From Liquidambar formosana (lineage: Eukaryota > Streptophyta > Magnoliopsida > Saxifragales > Altingiaceae), in contig CM077827.1 in the NCBI GenBank assembly GCA_039720395.1, positions 12,371,115 to 12,435,114 of the forward strand: DNA of 64,000 bases. The letters are read 5' to 3'. Positions 32,657-44,874 of the stretch are shown here, in pieces (position 1 is the stretch's first letter; the number at the start of each line of letters is the position of its first letter). Made by a program: the position numbers and the translations under genes. The notes beneath the pieces were generated by a model that saw only the letters and a list, made by a program, of their open reading frames with translations, was not told where the DNA came from and ran no database searches.

Positions 32657-33507
32657 GGGAGCAGCTATTGCAAACCCCCAAACTTATAAGTTGTCCCCCC
32701 TGATTTCCCAACCCCCCAAATTTACATATGCACCCCTCTCAAAGACTAAAATACCCCTCCTTCTAAATAACCCCTAACCCTTCTCACCCACCCTACTCCC
32801 CTACACAACAGCCTCGATTTGGAAGGGCGATGACGACAGTGAGGAAGGGCAACGGCGACGGTGACAGCGCCATTTTTTTAGATCTGTGTGTTTTCCGGCA
32901 AGGGAGGTTTTTTTTTTCAAAACCTCCACTTTTTCCGGCAAAGGAGGTTCTTCCTCTTCTCTCTTCTTCTCTCTTCTTCTCCTTTTTTTTTTTTTTTCTT
33001 TTGCTGGTCAGATTTGTGTGTTTTCCAGCAAGGGAGGTTTTTTTTTTTCAAAACCTCCACTTTTTCTGGTGACGGGAAGGAAGAGAAAGAAAAGGAAAGA
33101 AAAAAAAGAGGGCTGCCAATGGGAGGGAAGAGGAGAAGAAAAGGAAAAGAAAAGGAAAGGGAAAAAAAAAAAAAAAGGAGAAGAAGAGGGAAGAGGAGGA
33201 AGGAAGAAGAGGGGTGCGGTGCTCGCTGTCGATGAGGGAGGGGTGTGGGAGAGGGGTTCTGGGAAAAAAAAAAAAAAAACAGAAGAAGAGGGAAGAGGAG
33301 GAAGGAAAAAGAGGGGTGCGGTGCTCGCCGTCGCCAGTGGGGTGGGGTGGGGTGGGGTGCCAGAGAGAGTTGCTTGTGGGGAAGGGAGCGGGAGAGGGGA
33401 TGGGTGGGGGTACTTAAGCCCTTTTTGATAATTTTGTATAATAAGTTTTCTAATTAAAAAATATGGGGGGCAACTTATAAGTTTGGGGGGTTGCAATAGC
33501 CGTTCCC
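32657..33507. mobile_element. Non-autonomous DNA transposon with TIRs shared with the foldback MITEs
   Basis: About 43-bp inverted ends: GGGAGCAGCTATTGCAAACC at the left, complement of GGTTGCAATAGCCGTTCCC at the right, both continuing into AAACTTATAAGTTG. The outer 20 bases match the ends of the foldback MITE family. The interior is not a hairpin. It holds two direct copies of a unit with GTGTGTTTTCCGGCAAGGG (32885-32945 and 33015-33075) and two copies of a GGGGTGCGGTGCTCGC unit (33179-33235 and 33281-33335). Long ORFs on both strands are low-complexity (Lys/Glu or Pro/Phe) and not credible proteins. Confidence 0.65.
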
Positions 33508-33652
33508 TTATCTATATCAGCAAATAGGCCCGACCCTGTGTATAATAAACCAAAGCAATCGCTTAGGGCCTCACCTTTTTGGTGAAAAAGAAGGGCCCCC
33601 AATAAACATATATCTTATAGTAGGCTCAAGAGAAAAATAGGTAATATATGTG

Positions 33653-34056
33653 AGAGAGCCGGTATTGCAACCCCAAAACTTTATTTGTACACCTCACCAA
33701 TTTTGATTTTTTTAAGGTTTAAGAAAAGTATAAAAGTTTTTTTTATGAAAAATGGTCGAGTAATCCATTAGGAAACATCATTTTGAACAATTTTGCAAAA
33801 GAAAGTTTTTCCAAAATAAGTCGTTTAAGTGGATTTTTTGACCATTTACCATATCTGTTTCATTTTTTGCCAAAAAGCTACCGACTTATACCATAGATTT
33901 TGGAAAAATTTCTTCTGCAAAATTGTTCAAAATGATGTTTTCTAAGGGACTATGCAAACACTTTTCATAAAAACCTTTTATATATTTCTAAAACTTTAAA
34001 AAATCAAAATTAGTGGGGTGTACAAACAAAGTTTTGGGTTGCAATAATCGGACCCT
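33653..34056. mobile_element. Foldback MITE, GGTATTGCAACCCC family, copy e
   Basis: Complete copy: GGTATTGCAACCCCAAAACT at the left and GTTTTGGGTTGCAATAATCG at the right, with the core AAACATCATTTTGAACAATT and AATTGTTCAAAATGATG. Confidence 0.8.
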
Positions 34057-34172
34057 ATATAAGCAAATATTAGTAATTATATAGGCAAACAAAATTTATG
34101 TAAGCAAATATTAGTAATTATATGGGCAAGAAAAATTTGAGTTGATGCAAGAAAAAAAAAATTTTGTAATTA

Positions 34173-34174
<2 letters not shown>

Positions 34175-34235
<61 letters not shown>

Positions 34236-34358
34236 CGGTTATGTTCATGGTGGTTGTACCCCTTACATTGGTTCAATATACTTTATATCCCACTAATGCA
34301 CAAGGTACAACTCTCAATGCGAATGTTGATATAAGTTATATCAGCACGTGCTTACCTG

Positions 34359-34410
<52 letters not shown>
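34175..34410. mobile_element. Micron-like element between long (AT)n tracts, copy 4
   Basis: The unit 34233-34360 (CGGTTATGTTCATGG, CCCACTAATGCACAAGGTAC, GATATAAGTTATATCAGCACG) lies between (AT)n runs at 34175-34232 and 34360-34410. Confidence 0.55.
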
Positions 34411-34414
<4 letters not shown>

Positions 34415-34619
34415 TGAGAATACATATAGGGGGCTCATTTTACGAGTTCCCTTAAGAAAACCCAGGTTCAGCTATATATATATATATCTATATATATATA
34501 TATAACTTTTTTCTTTTTTTTTTTGGGTGTAAAAATACATATAAGGGAGTTCATTTTACGGGTTCCCTTAAGAAAACTCAAGTTCGCCCATGTCAGCAAA
34601 CTAAATGAATGCTTGCTTC

Positions 34620-34920
34620 TTAGCGTGCATATTCGACGTTGATTTTGGCATTGGGAAATCTTGAGATGGCCAGCGAAAGCCTTGTTTGACAGGAGCAGTG
34701 TAGCACGACATGGACTATTTCGATGAAAATCGAGAACCTAGCCTCCACCACTATGGATCCACCCTTCCATCGTCGCTTAAGGCCGCTGATGCACCGCATC
34801 CGGTATCTCCAACCGCACGCGCGCGGCTCCATTGTCCCACAAGCCATAACTTTCCGCAACAAAAAATCCACTCTTCAGGACTCAGGGAATTGTGCTTGGC
34901 TGTTTCCGTTGCATTTCGCT
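34620..34920 (-). pseudogene. EG45-domain pseudogene, copy D (exon 2 only)
   Basis: On the minus strand, from a GCAG acceptor-like site at about 34921, the sequence reads AKCNGNSQAQFPE, then a stop. In shifted frames it continues with FVAESYGLWDNGAA, CGWRYRMRCISG, a broken stretch where VVDFCP is expected, and finally AISRFPNAKINVEYA with a stop at 34620. At least two frameshifts are needed to follow the domain. Exon 1 is absent; an (AT)n tract lies in its place (34927-34970). It is closer to copy C in the NGNxQxQFP segment. Confidence 0.8.
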
Positions 34921-34926
34921 GCTTCA

Positions 34927-34927
34927 T

Positions 34928-34970
<43 letters not shown>
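34927..34970. repeat. (AT)n microsatellite
   Basis: About 22 AT units directly upstream of the copy D exon. Confidence 0.9.
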
Positions 34971-34972
<2 letters not shown>

Positions 34973-35871
34973 TTACCTATAAAAAGATGAATGTGAGAAA
35001 AACTTTTGATTGACTAATATAATTTTATTTTAATTTTTAAAAACACAACTACCCTTCTACATATATGGGAAATATAGTAATATAAAACACATACCATAAT
35101 AAGAATTCTAAGGAAACTATAATTCGTATAATAATTAAATAAAACCAAACCCAAATAAAAATTCTAAGGAAACAGAAACTATAATTCGTAAAACCCTAAC
35201 AATTTTAACATATAAATACAAATAGAAACACATTATAAAAATCATAAAACCCTAACACAGGAAAGAACAACTACTACTTCCTTCTTCTGCGTCTTCTATA
35301 TGCCTTCATTGCGTCTCTTTCCTTCTGATGCTTTGTCTGCTATGTAGTTTTCAATAAACGTGACTCATATATACAAATTATGTTTAAACATTTAAATCTC
35401 TGATTGCATAAATATTTAAATCTCTGCCTGCATTGCATAATTGGATTTTTAAATCTCTATTTGAATTGTAAAATTAGCAAAAAAAAGAAGAGAATCAAAG
35501 ACGAATCAATTGAATGAAAATAAAAAGACGCATGCTTGAACAAAAACAAATGAAAACCCAGATTAAGATGCAAAAAAAAAAAAAAAAAAAAAGAAACTTT
35601 GAATTGCATAAGTAAAGTTTTGAATAGCACATATAATCTTTGATTATTTTCTAAGCATTCGCATATCAGAAAAAACTTGAATTGCATTATTGAACTTTAA
35701 AATTGCTACTGTTGCATAATTTTCATATTTTGTTGAGAATTCATACATAATATCTGATTTTTGAAAATAATCAAGTCAAATTGCCAAGAAAAAGAAGAGA
35801 ATCAAAGATGATTCAATTGAAGGAAAATTAAAAAAGAAGCAAGCTTGAACAAAAGCAAAACAAAACCCCCA

Positions 35872-35902
<31 letters not shown>

Positions 35903-36097
35903 AAAAAACCATTAACGAATGCACAAGAAAAAAAGAAAATAAAAAGGGAAGGTTTAATGAACGATAAAAAAAAGTCCCTATCAAATCGTGAGGTTCATGA
36001 AACTTTGCAATATCTACCTGCAAATCCAAAATACCAAACTAAACAAAACAAAACCAAAAATAACAAAAAGAAAAGAAAATAACTTAGATCACAACCC

Positions 36098-36131
<34 letters not shown>

Positions 36132-36474
36132 CAAAATTATTTTTTTAAAAAATGTACAGGCCCAAAAAAATAAAATCACAAGCAATGATCCACCACGCAT
36201 CAACGAAGAAAATATATATATATCGAAATCAAATCATATCAAAGAACCTATGTATAATGAAGTTTTAAAGATAATTTTAAGCACTATGATTTGGGAAAGA
36301 TAATGAAAAAAAAATAGTAATCATATTAAAAGAAATAAAGGATTGAACGATCAAAGTGCTCTCATCTTATGCAAAGGCATGATAAAATTATTAAATTAAA
36401 AAAATTATTATCATTATTGAAAAAAATAATTTAACTCAAAAAAATTCACGTGCAACACACGTGTGTACCAACTA

Positions 36475-36475
<1 letters not shown>
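34971..36475. other. AT-rich spacer with homopolymer tracts
   Basis: No gene seen. Holds A-runs (35573-35592, 36099-36128) and a C-run joined to an A-run at 35873-35908. ORFs over these tracts are artefacts. Confidence 0.5.
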
Positions 36476-36518
<43 letters not shown>

Positions 36519-37458
36519 AAAAAAAATTTAAAAAAAAAAAAGAAGGAAGAAGGAAGAAGAAGATTAGCCCACTTGAAAATTAGTCACTCCTCAAAGACAA
36601 TAACAATTTGTACCATGACTCTGAAAAACCTTTGAGTAATTATATCAATTATCACATCAAGTAACATTGTTTCACAATAAGATAAAATAGAAAAGTTAAA
36701 TAAATTGATGACACGACAACACTTTAAATGCATTAGCTAGCTAAGTATTTGTGCTAGCTATAAAATCTAAATGAGGCAAAAAAATTGAGTTAAGATTTGG
36801 TATTGTTACAATACCCAGCCTGCTATGTACGATCACACGATTGATGTATTGTCAACCATGCGATCAAGTACATACAGCATGATGTTATTACAATACCAAA
36901 CTTCAACCCAAACAAATTGGGACAGAATAAGTATAAAAAGATTTGCAATTTAAACTACTAGTATAATACCCTATATAAGACTAAGTAAATTTATTCATCC
37001 AATAATAAAATTTGAAACCTTTTAAAACCCACTCCGCCCCCATATAAATAAAAATAAAAATAAATTCCTTTGTTATGATAACTTTGTCAAACAAAAGCGA
37101 CCACTACCAAAACAAAACAAACAAAAGACAAAAAGGGAGAAGTTGCAGTTGGAAGGGTTTGATTTTATGACATACGCAAGTTCGGAGGATCATAAGATTT
37201 GGCCGTCCCGACATCCCCCGAAACGCCAAGAGTATGAAAACACAGGCAAATTAATTAGAAGCGCTACTGCTGTTAAGAAAAGCCTCATTTTAATTGGCTA
37301 ACCAACCTCAGTTTGAAACATAAAAGGGTTCCTTACAAAAATTTTACAAATTCTATCTCAAAGACATATTCTACCTAAAAATTTCTTATCCAAACATAAC
37401 GTAAATGAATTGATTAATTGGGCTGTTTTTGAGCAGCTCTTATGAGTGAGTCTTCCAT
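36476..37458. other. Spacer with (AT)n, no gene seen
   Basis: An (AT)n tract at 36476-36514 and a palindrome around TACGATCACACGATTGATG / CATGCGATCAAGTACATA near 36826-36882. Otherwise unremarkable. Confidence 0.4.
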
Positions 37459-37597
37459 ATAACTGTGACACGGGCACGTAGTATCATGGGCCAATAGAAG
37501 AGGAGAAAAGTGGGATTGTAGGGCCAAAAAGTATTCTTTCCCACTTTCCTCCTCTTCTATTGGTTTGTGACACTACATCAGCCATGTCACAGTTACA
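37459..37597. mobile_element. Foldback MITE (ATAACTGTGACA ends)
   Basis: ATAACTGTGACACGGGCACG at the left pairs with GCCATGTCACAGTTA at the right. Inner blocks CCAATAGAAGAGGAGAAAAGTGGGA and TCCCACTTTCCTCCTCTTC complete an almost full-length hairpin. Confidence 0.7.
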
Positions 37598-37861
37598 TAC
37601 AAGTTTTTCTCCAACTCCTATATATGCAGTGTCTCTATATATATTATACTCTATATATACAACCTACATGTGGACACACACTCTCTCTCTCTCTCTCTAT
37701 GAGTGCATAGAGATGAGGTCATGCATCCTTTGAATGATCACGTATCTTTTGAATAAGTTCTGATATATATCTTCCACTATATTCTTCACTTTCTGTTATA
37801 TTATAATACTGGTATCCTTTCGGTTGGAGCTATATCACGAATTAATTCTTGTTTAAAAAAG

Positions 37862-38075
37862 GGATTTTGGTGTTCTACGGCAGCTAAAAGTGGTCCTCCC
37901 ACTAATACTTTTCTAGAACTGAAAGTGCTTTCTAAATTCAAAGAGAATTTGGAGAGGTCTAGCTTCCTCTCAAAAGTTCTAAGGTGACGCATTTAGGTAC
38001 CCATTTCAATTTGGCCTAAGTGCCTAACCCAATCAACCACACAGTAACACACATGGGCCTTTTTGTTTTTTTGAA
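37862..38075. repeat. Dispersed repeat, partner of 11505-11730
   Basis: Aligns with 11505-11730 (GAAAGTGCTTTCTAAATT, CCCATTTCAATTTGG, CCCAATCAACCA). A (CT)n tract precedes it at 37680-37698, as in the other copy. Confidence 0.6.
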
Positions 38076-38630
38076 CCGAACCCTTCATTTAATTGGTCAA
38101 CTTTATGATCATAAGCTTTAAGCCTTTAAACTCAAGAGTGAATGGTTGAAGGACCACATCTATCATGTTTAGAATAACTTGTGACTATTATGAAAAGAAT
38201 ATGGGCTCACGGTAAATTGATGGCTATTACGGAATGCAAAAGGTACTCTATTTATCTCAGCTGCTTTCCCTAATGACACACATGCACACGCTCACACACA
38301 AATTTTTAAAAATAATGATAATTAGTGAATGATTGGAATTGTCACTAATATGATTTGGTACCATACTCCACACAATATGAGAAGTCTTACGAAGTAAAAG
38401 GTTTGATTGGATTGAGCAACTCTATCACATCGATTAATGGGCACAAGTTTAATCTTACATTCTCAATTAATCAAACAAGAGTCCACGTTATCATGGATCA
38501 TGTATGATAAATAACTATAACTGATCATGAGGGGATAAGATTCCCCCACCCCCCAAAAAAAAAGACCACCATTAATCTTTTTTGTTAAAAGGTGATTTCA
38601 TGCTGTACTTAGATTACTTAAGAGCATCTC
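38076..38630. other. Spacer, no gene seen
   Basis: AT-rich DNA with no repeat or ORF I can assign. Confidence 0.4.
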
Positions 38631-38892
38631 CAGTGATTTGTGCTATTTTGTCTATGTTATTTCTTTTTAATACTTGTTACAGTATCAAATGATATAGTAA
38701 TATGCAATTTTTTGGCACAACTAACTACCGCTCCCTCTATTTTTTAAACCACCTTTGTCTTATATTTGACACAAGGATGTGTTATTGCTATTTTTTGGCA
38801 TTCCCTTTAGCACTCACCATTAGAGCAGCTGCAAGCTAGGTGTACTATATATTACGAAAATATGGTAATAGCACACTATTGGAAATGCTCTA
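38631..38892. mobile_element. MITE with AGAGCATCTCCA ends
   Basis: AGAGCATCTCCAGTGATTTG at the left and the complement of CTATTGGAAATGCTCT at the right, a terminal motif common among plant MITEs. The interior includes GTGCTATTTTG and its complement. Confidence 0.6.
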
Positions 38893-40980
38893 AAGAAAAT
38901 TATTTTGCCACTAACTATGTGATAATATAATTAACCTAAGCCTAATTCTGTCACCTAGGCTTCTTGATTAGTGCCATTGTCTGATTGATGTGTTCATGGC
39001 CACTATTGAGATAAGTATTTTGTCATGATCACTAAGTGACAAATAATAACCCAAGCCTTATTTTGATTGCTCGGCGGGACAATGAGCATATATGGGAGGC
39101 GTGTTCAAACACATCCACTCAAGGCTGCATGCAGCCTAAGATACAGCAAGGCATGCACATATGTATGAAGATTTTTTGTATTCAGAGTGAATACAATGGG
39201 GTGTGCTGTATATGCCACTAATTAATAAAATAAAACCCCCACTCACTTATGAAGTGATAGGTTAATTAATGAATTTGGTTTGGAAGGTTCTGTAGATTGA
39301 GGTTTATCCCTTTCAATCATCACCAATATTGCTTTGCCTTTTGACTCAGTGGAGAAGCCATAGGCACATGTGTGGCTAAACACACCCCACTAGTGTCATT
39401 GGTCAGAACTGATAACTTATTATGGTTGAAATCGCCACCTAATCTAGACGATAAAAGCTTCGCGTTAATGTCGTATTAAGCTGCCACCGATTGAATAAGG
39501 TCATGCTTCCTCGAGTCCTCTGCCAGGTTGTTGATACATCCTGCGTTTAAAATATCTGGGGTGAGATTAGTTTAGTTTAATTGCTGTGATTGAAGTTGTA
39601 AAATTTCCTTTTATTTTTAAAATTTTAAGTTTGGAATACTATAATAACTCTAACCTGGCCTTGCAGGAGTTGGTTGAGTGATCAGATTTTACGTGTACAT
39701 TTTGGAGGTCATTGATTCGACTCCTTATGGTTTTACCCATGCATGGAGCGGCTCCTCTCCAGTCCACTCCCCTCCAGTCGCCCTCCAATTGACGAGTTAT
39801 TAAAGCATTCACTTGATCCTACGGTCCACATATATCCACATTTTCTATCCACTTAAGGCTGCTCCTTCACCCCTCTCAAAAGAGTACCGCCATGGTTTTC
39901 TTCGGTGGGATTCAATTCAAATGTCCCAGACTCTAATTTGTTTTCTCTCCTGTGACTTGACTTATCTACATGAATACCCAAATCTCAAAAAAATCCAGCA
40001 ATCGGAATTGTTGGCGACAAGTACGAGGCAACCCGGTAACCTTCGTTCAATTTGGTATCACCATAGAATTGAACAAGATGCGAAAAACAAAATCAGTTTG
40101 CCATGGAGGGAATTTTTCAATGAAAGACTTTGTATCATCGTTGGAAACGAAATGCATGGAAGCAATTTTTGGGCCTAGCTTATCCTTGTTGTCAATGGAG
40201 GAAAAGGAAAAAACAAAGATTTCTTAATGTCTATGGTGCTTCCAGAAAGAATGATACCTGATTCATCAGAGTTCCAAGTATTTCCCTTTTTTCTTCCCTA
40301 ATAGGGTATCATAAACTTATATTAATTTGGTTCTTTCGTGGTGCTTGTATTTAAGTGTAGAAATGTAGAGACTTTCAGGTTAAAACCATTTGCTTAAGTG
40401 GGTAGATGAGTTGGCTAAATATAAACGCTTGGATTGACTTAATAACATGTGGCACTTTAATAGCCATAGACTGGAGGGAACCGGTGGGAACTAGACTGGA
40501 GAGGATGCTTACCCTTTCATTAGACGGCCGGGCTTTAATCAATCCTTGGATTTTCACGTTCTTTTAATATATAAAAAACACATAATTACAAAGTTTGCGC
40601 AAACAATGACTGGGACTACATGATTTGAAGATTCAAATAAGTGCACGTGACCCCGGAATCTGGAGACAATGGTAAAGATAGACGGAGTATTTATGGGAGT
40701 GCCATGTTTATATTCGTAGCTAGTGGGACGACCATTTAAATGTAGAAAGTGGCGGACCAAATAAAGTTGCCTTTCTCATCACCTTTACATGATACCTATC
40801 CTCATCTAGGTAAGAACCCATGCCATGACCCTACTTTTCGTCAATGCTAATCTAGAAGAAAATGCAACTGGAACAGCACGAGAATTTTGACAAGCGCACA
40901 TGATTCTCATTCCTTAAACAAAAAAATGAAAAGGTGCTCTACAACTTTAGGAAAATGGGGCCAGTTCATCCTCAATCGTC
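38893..40980. other. Spacer upstream of EG45-like copy C
   Basis: Overlapping ORFs at 39813-40227 (up to 121 codons) have no recognisable domain. A stretch at about 39658-39760 has loose tRNA-like A and B boxes (TGGTTGAGTGATCA, GATTCGACTCC) and could be an old SINE, but its ends are unclear. Confidence 0.35.
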
Positions 40981-40985
40981 CCTAC

Positions 40986-40992
40986 TATAAAA
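40986..40992 (+). promoter_or_regulatory. TATA box of EG45-like copy C
   Basis: TATAAAA lies 63 bases before the ATG at 41055, a normal plant promoter spacing. Confidence 0.6.
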
Positions 40993-41054
40993 TATGGCAC
41001 AATGAAATTTACCCATAACCAGAATCATTGTGCTTGTGCGGCTTTGCTCTAATC

Positions 41055-41711
41055 ATGGGGCTCGTAGTCATGGCAATAGTATTAAGCTTGTTTTGCAAAG
41101 AAGTGAGCCTAGTCCTCGGCGATATTGGTACTGCCAATTCTTATAATCCCCCATATATACGTACGTGAGTAGATTATTCATTCCTTTATATACCTATTTA
41201 AGCACTATAGATCAACAATTCATTCCTTTAATCGTATATAAGAACCAATTAAGTGACCGTGCCAAGTCTGCTTTAACTGAAGTGTTTATTATCATCTCTG
41301 TGGGCGCAGCTACCAAGTGTAATGGCAATAGACAAGATCAATTCCCTCCTGGAAATTTGTTTGTTGCAGTGAGTGAAGGGTTGTGGGATAATGGAGCTGC
41401 CTGTGGGAGGCGTTATAGATTGAGGTGCCTGAGTGGCACCAACAAACCATGCAAGGAAGGTACCATTGATGTTAAGGTGGTGGACTTTTGTCCGAAATCC
41501 CCATGCCCTGCCACTCTCCTTATGTCGACTGATGCTTTTGCAGCGATCTCACGCACTCCTGGTGCAAAAGTCAATGTCGAATATATCCAGTACAGTATCT
41601 ATTTTTCTTCTTCTTCTTCTTCTTCTTCTTCTTCTTCTTCTTCTTCCATGTTTGCTGCATGCTTTTGACAGCTAATTAAACACATTCTACGATGGTTCTT
41701 GCAGGGTATGA
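41055..41711 (+). CDS. EG45-domain (plant natriuretic peptide-like) secreted protein, copy C
   Basis: Three exons: 41055-41160, 41310-41589 and 41705-41711, total 393 nt, 130 residues. Intron 1 has GTACGTG and GGCGCAG borders; intron 2 has GTACAG and TTGCAG. The last exon adds only the end of one codon, a Val codon and TGA, so the protein ends in EYIQV, a usual ending for this family. The signal peptide is MGLVVMAIVLSLFC; the mature part starts near DIGTANSYNPPYIPTKCNG. Further motifs are FVAVSEGLWDNGAACGRRY, RLRCLSG, VKVVDFCPKSPCPATLL and AFAAIS. The six conserved cysteines and the DPBB aspartate (VVDFC) are present. Unlike copies A, B, D and E it is on the plus strand. Expected apoplastic role in water and ion homeostasis or stress, inferred from the family. 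The continuous frame through intron 2 would give a poly-Ser tail and is less likely. Confidence 0.9.
41606..41646 (+). repeat. (TTC)n microsatellite in intron 2 of copy C
   Basis: About 13 CTT/TTC repeats between the donor at 41590 and the acceptor at 41704. It also lengthens the pyrimidine content of the small intron. Confidence 0.9.
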
Positions 41712-42788
41712 GGCTAAGTGAACCAAAGACAACCTACTTCTTTTCAGCACATGCGAAGTAGGGGTCAGCCTACGTATAAATAATTGATCCATAAAGAAGA
41801 ACAGAAGAAATTAAAGCCGAATAAGGATTAATGCTTATTTGTAAATTTTGTAGTGATTGTTCAGTTTTCAATAAGAATGGAATGTAGAGTTGTGATCATG
41901 AGGTATTGTGTGCAATTCTTGTGAGTTGTGACATACAATATAGTGTAGCTTGGAAAAATGCAAGTACGTACTAGTAGGCATCTAACCTGTGGAACATGCT
42001 GCTTGGTTTTCCCCAAAGTAACTCTGATTCTGTTCATTAAATTAAAAGGACTTACTGAACATGCCCATTCTAAATCAATAAGGAAATCCTAAAATCCGTC
42101 CGTTATTCTATTGATAGCCATCTCAATGATGTAGTAAATCAGCATAGAAACAAACACAAACTGACTGCGAATCGACAAAATGGAGGTCGAACATAGGAAA
42201 CCAGCAATCAGAGAATCTGCTGCACTAAGGCCGGATAAGCCCCAAACATGAAATTAAATTGTATTTTCATCGCAAGAAACCTTGAAAAGCTAATATCTTC
42301 ATGTTCCTACATAATAACCGGTAAGAGTCACGAGGAAACATATGGAATAGAATTTAAAGCATAATCACGATATATTGAGCATAATTAAGCCATGCATGAG
42401 GATCACTAGGTGTGGCTCAATGTCTTTTTAAATTAAACATTCTCATTTAATTAATTGATGGCGCATTTGAGCCATTGCAGTTTGCTTCAAAGACATTGCC
42501 CATTTTTTAGATCTCGCAGAACGATATTTAATGGCACTCCCCGTTTTGCACCTGGTGTAATTAGGGACTTAGAGAGTATCTGTTTTTAATCACCAACTCA
42601 TACACATCGGAGTATTGGACACAGGGGCGGAGCTACATGGCGGGCTACACGGGGCTGTAGCGCAAGTAGCCCAGCCCACATTTTTTTTATATTTATTTCA
42701 CTTTTATAATTTTTGTGGATTTTAGTCTTAGCCTAGGTGAAATAAAAATTAAAAGAGGGCTTAGTCCAGAAAAACCTTTCCAAGTTAA
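41712..42788. other. Downstream region of copy C and spacer
   Basis: AATAAG-type polyadenylation candidates at about 41820 and 41868. Beyond these no gene is seen. A fragment at 42620-42670 (GGGGCGGAGCTACATGGCGG) resembles the end of a dispersed element. Confidence 0.4.
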
Positions 42789-42921
42789 GAGCGGTTATTG
42801 AAATCCCTCAATGTTATTTGTACACCCCATTTATTTTGATTTTTAATATTTTATAAAAAAAATATATATAAAAATTTTCTATAAAAATTGGTTACATAGT
42901 ACACTAAAAAGACATAATTTT
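42789..42921. mobile_element. Foldback MITE, same family, copy f (left arm only)
   Basis: GCGGTTATTGAAATCCCTCA and the following TATTTGTACACCCCATTTATT match the left arm of copies d and e. The core breaks off after GACATAATTTT. Confidence 0.6.
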
Positions 42922-43340
42922 AATCACCAACTCACACATGGAGTATTGGACAGCATGGTAATTAAAGCCGCCTATATATACGATCTAGCAAAAGATGAAG
43001 AATCCACAGTTAGATTGTTGTAATCAAGAGGAAAAATTATGTGGTTCTTATAGAGTAAACTTTTGTAGACGCACGTGTACGTACTCTAGCTAATGTCCAT
43101 AATTTCATCGAAAAATATATTTGGCCCGATTAATCTCCTGAAAACAGGTAAGCATCCACTTTGCATTAGTCATGAACGGCCGATATAAACGTGAATTAAT
43201 GATGACCGATCCCAAGAAAGAGGGAGAAGTTGGAACTGAGGACCTTCAATTTTATTAAGAAAAAAAGACCTTCCATTCTATATGTATGGACTTCCTAGCT
43301 TATTTGTGTGTGTGCGCAAGTTATCTATGTGTATAGCTAG

Positions 43341-43391
<51 letters not shown>

Positions 43392-44079
43392 TAGATGTAG
43401 TCACACGTGCATTGCAGGTGGTTATTTTTCAATAACATGAAATATAAATGAAATAATAATTTTAAAAAATTACATATTAATATCGGTTTGGTTAGATTTT
43501 TACTTTTAAAAAACTTAAAGTGAGTAGTATAACTAATTTGAAAAATTTTAAGTTAGTCACAAATAAATTTAGACTATAATAATTCCCAATTATATATAGT
43601 GACACAATATTATATTGATTAACCACAAAACTTCAACAATTTGAAATGAAAATTTAAATAAATAAATTAAATAAATTTCGTAAGTATATCATATCATGAA
43701 ATGATCATCATACATGTTATGGGAAAAAATAATGAATTCAAACTTACCAAATTCTAACCTGTAACGATTGAAAGCCAATAAATTTTGTTATTTCTTTTAA
43801 AGTTTTGATGGAAAAACATCCATTCACAATGAAAAAGCTAAAAAATGATCTGACATACAATTCTAATGAAATACAAAATACAAAAGAAATGTTTCTTATA
43901 TAAGTTAACTACAAAAGTATAGATGTCTCCTATATAAACTTTACTACAGTAATAATTGTTATCTATTCAACTACAATAAAATTAAAATGGTACAGAAGGG
44001 TAGTTGTGTATTTAAAATTTAAAATAAGAGTGTATTAATCAATCAAAAGTTTTTCTCACATTCAGTCTTTTATAGGTAG

Positions 44080-44123
<44 letters not shown>

Positions 44124-44646
44124 GATATATATATAGACCTTCCATTTTTTACATGTAACTCTAAGGAATCACGTACTGATACATTACAAAGAAAATAATA
44201 ATTTAATTAAGTAGGTATATAACTTCAGTTTAACTTATTAATTAGGAAAAGTTTCTGCATTGAGCTATGGATTATGTGACGTACAATGGAAAATGTGTTG
44301 CAAATGGGAGAGGTATGTCAATTCCAATGAAATCAAATTTCCAGCTGCAATATATGGAGAACATTTCCGGAAGGCAGGAGTCGCCTAATCGAAAAGGTAG
44401 CATAACGCTAAAAATCTAAAATTGTAAATAAGGCCTGCCTACGATCAAGATCAAAATCTTAAATTGGGCTTTTTGCGCAAAGTTTTTTAGTAAGTGGGTT
44501 GAGGTCTTGGGAGCGGAGGTCAAAAGCGACTACCTCAATTGCTATCTCGCATATTGAGCCGCTCTGTCTAAAGGCATAACACAACAGTGGCTAGTCTCTA
44601 CTTCATGCATATATATAGGCTGAGAATCACTTTAAACAATAGGATA
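42922..44646. other. AT-rich spacer, no gene seen
   Basis: (AT)n tracts at 43355-43388 and 44083-44107 with a (GATA)n stretch just after. The DNA between the tracts (43390-44080) shares short phrases with 34980-35100 in reverse orientation (AGTTGTGTATTTAAAA, TTTTTCTCACATTCA), so they may be copies of one AT-rich repeat. Confidence 0.4.
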
Positions 44647-44802
44647 ATGCTACTTAATTTGTCCCATACTTTGGCCTACTATGTGTATTTAGGAGGGTAA
44701 AGTTGTGAGACCCACTGATATGATTAAACCCTAAAAATTAAAACCCTCCTAAATACATGCACATAGCTAGTAGGGCAAGGTAGCATAAATTGCGAATAAG
44801 AT
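44647..44802. mobile_element. Small foldback MITE related to 6608-6772
   Basis: GGATAATGCTACTTAATTTG at the left, complement AAATTGCG / GGTAGCATAAATT at the right, with the shared centre GAGACCCACTGATATGATTA. Confidence 0.55.
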
Positions 44803-44874
44803 AAATGTGCCTTACTTTGTGTAGAATGGAAGTGGTGGAGACCCTATTTCTTAGGTTTCTTATAAATTCCTATC

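Larger units (their letters stand above)
33515..34590. mobile_element. Diverged relative of the 27481-28442 hAT-like element, with nested MITEs
   Basis: The left end (GGCCCGACCCTGTGTATAATAA, CGCTTAGGGCCTCACC, GGCTCAAGAGAAAAATAGG) aligns with the left end at 27481. The right end is represented twice by GGGTTCCCTTAAGAAAA-type sequence (34440-34470 and 34555-34590). A foldback MITE, a micron-like unit and (AT)n tracts are nested inside. Confidence 0.45.

Noticed and set aside
32830..33496. Several long ORFs on both strands, rich in Lys/Glu or Pro/Phe
   Set aside because: They cover purine- or pyrimidine-rich tracts inside a non-autonomous transposon; the composition is low-complexity and no domain is visible.
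39813..40227. Overlapping ORFs of 121 and 85 codons
   Set aside because: No recognisable domain, no conserved partner and no splice context.
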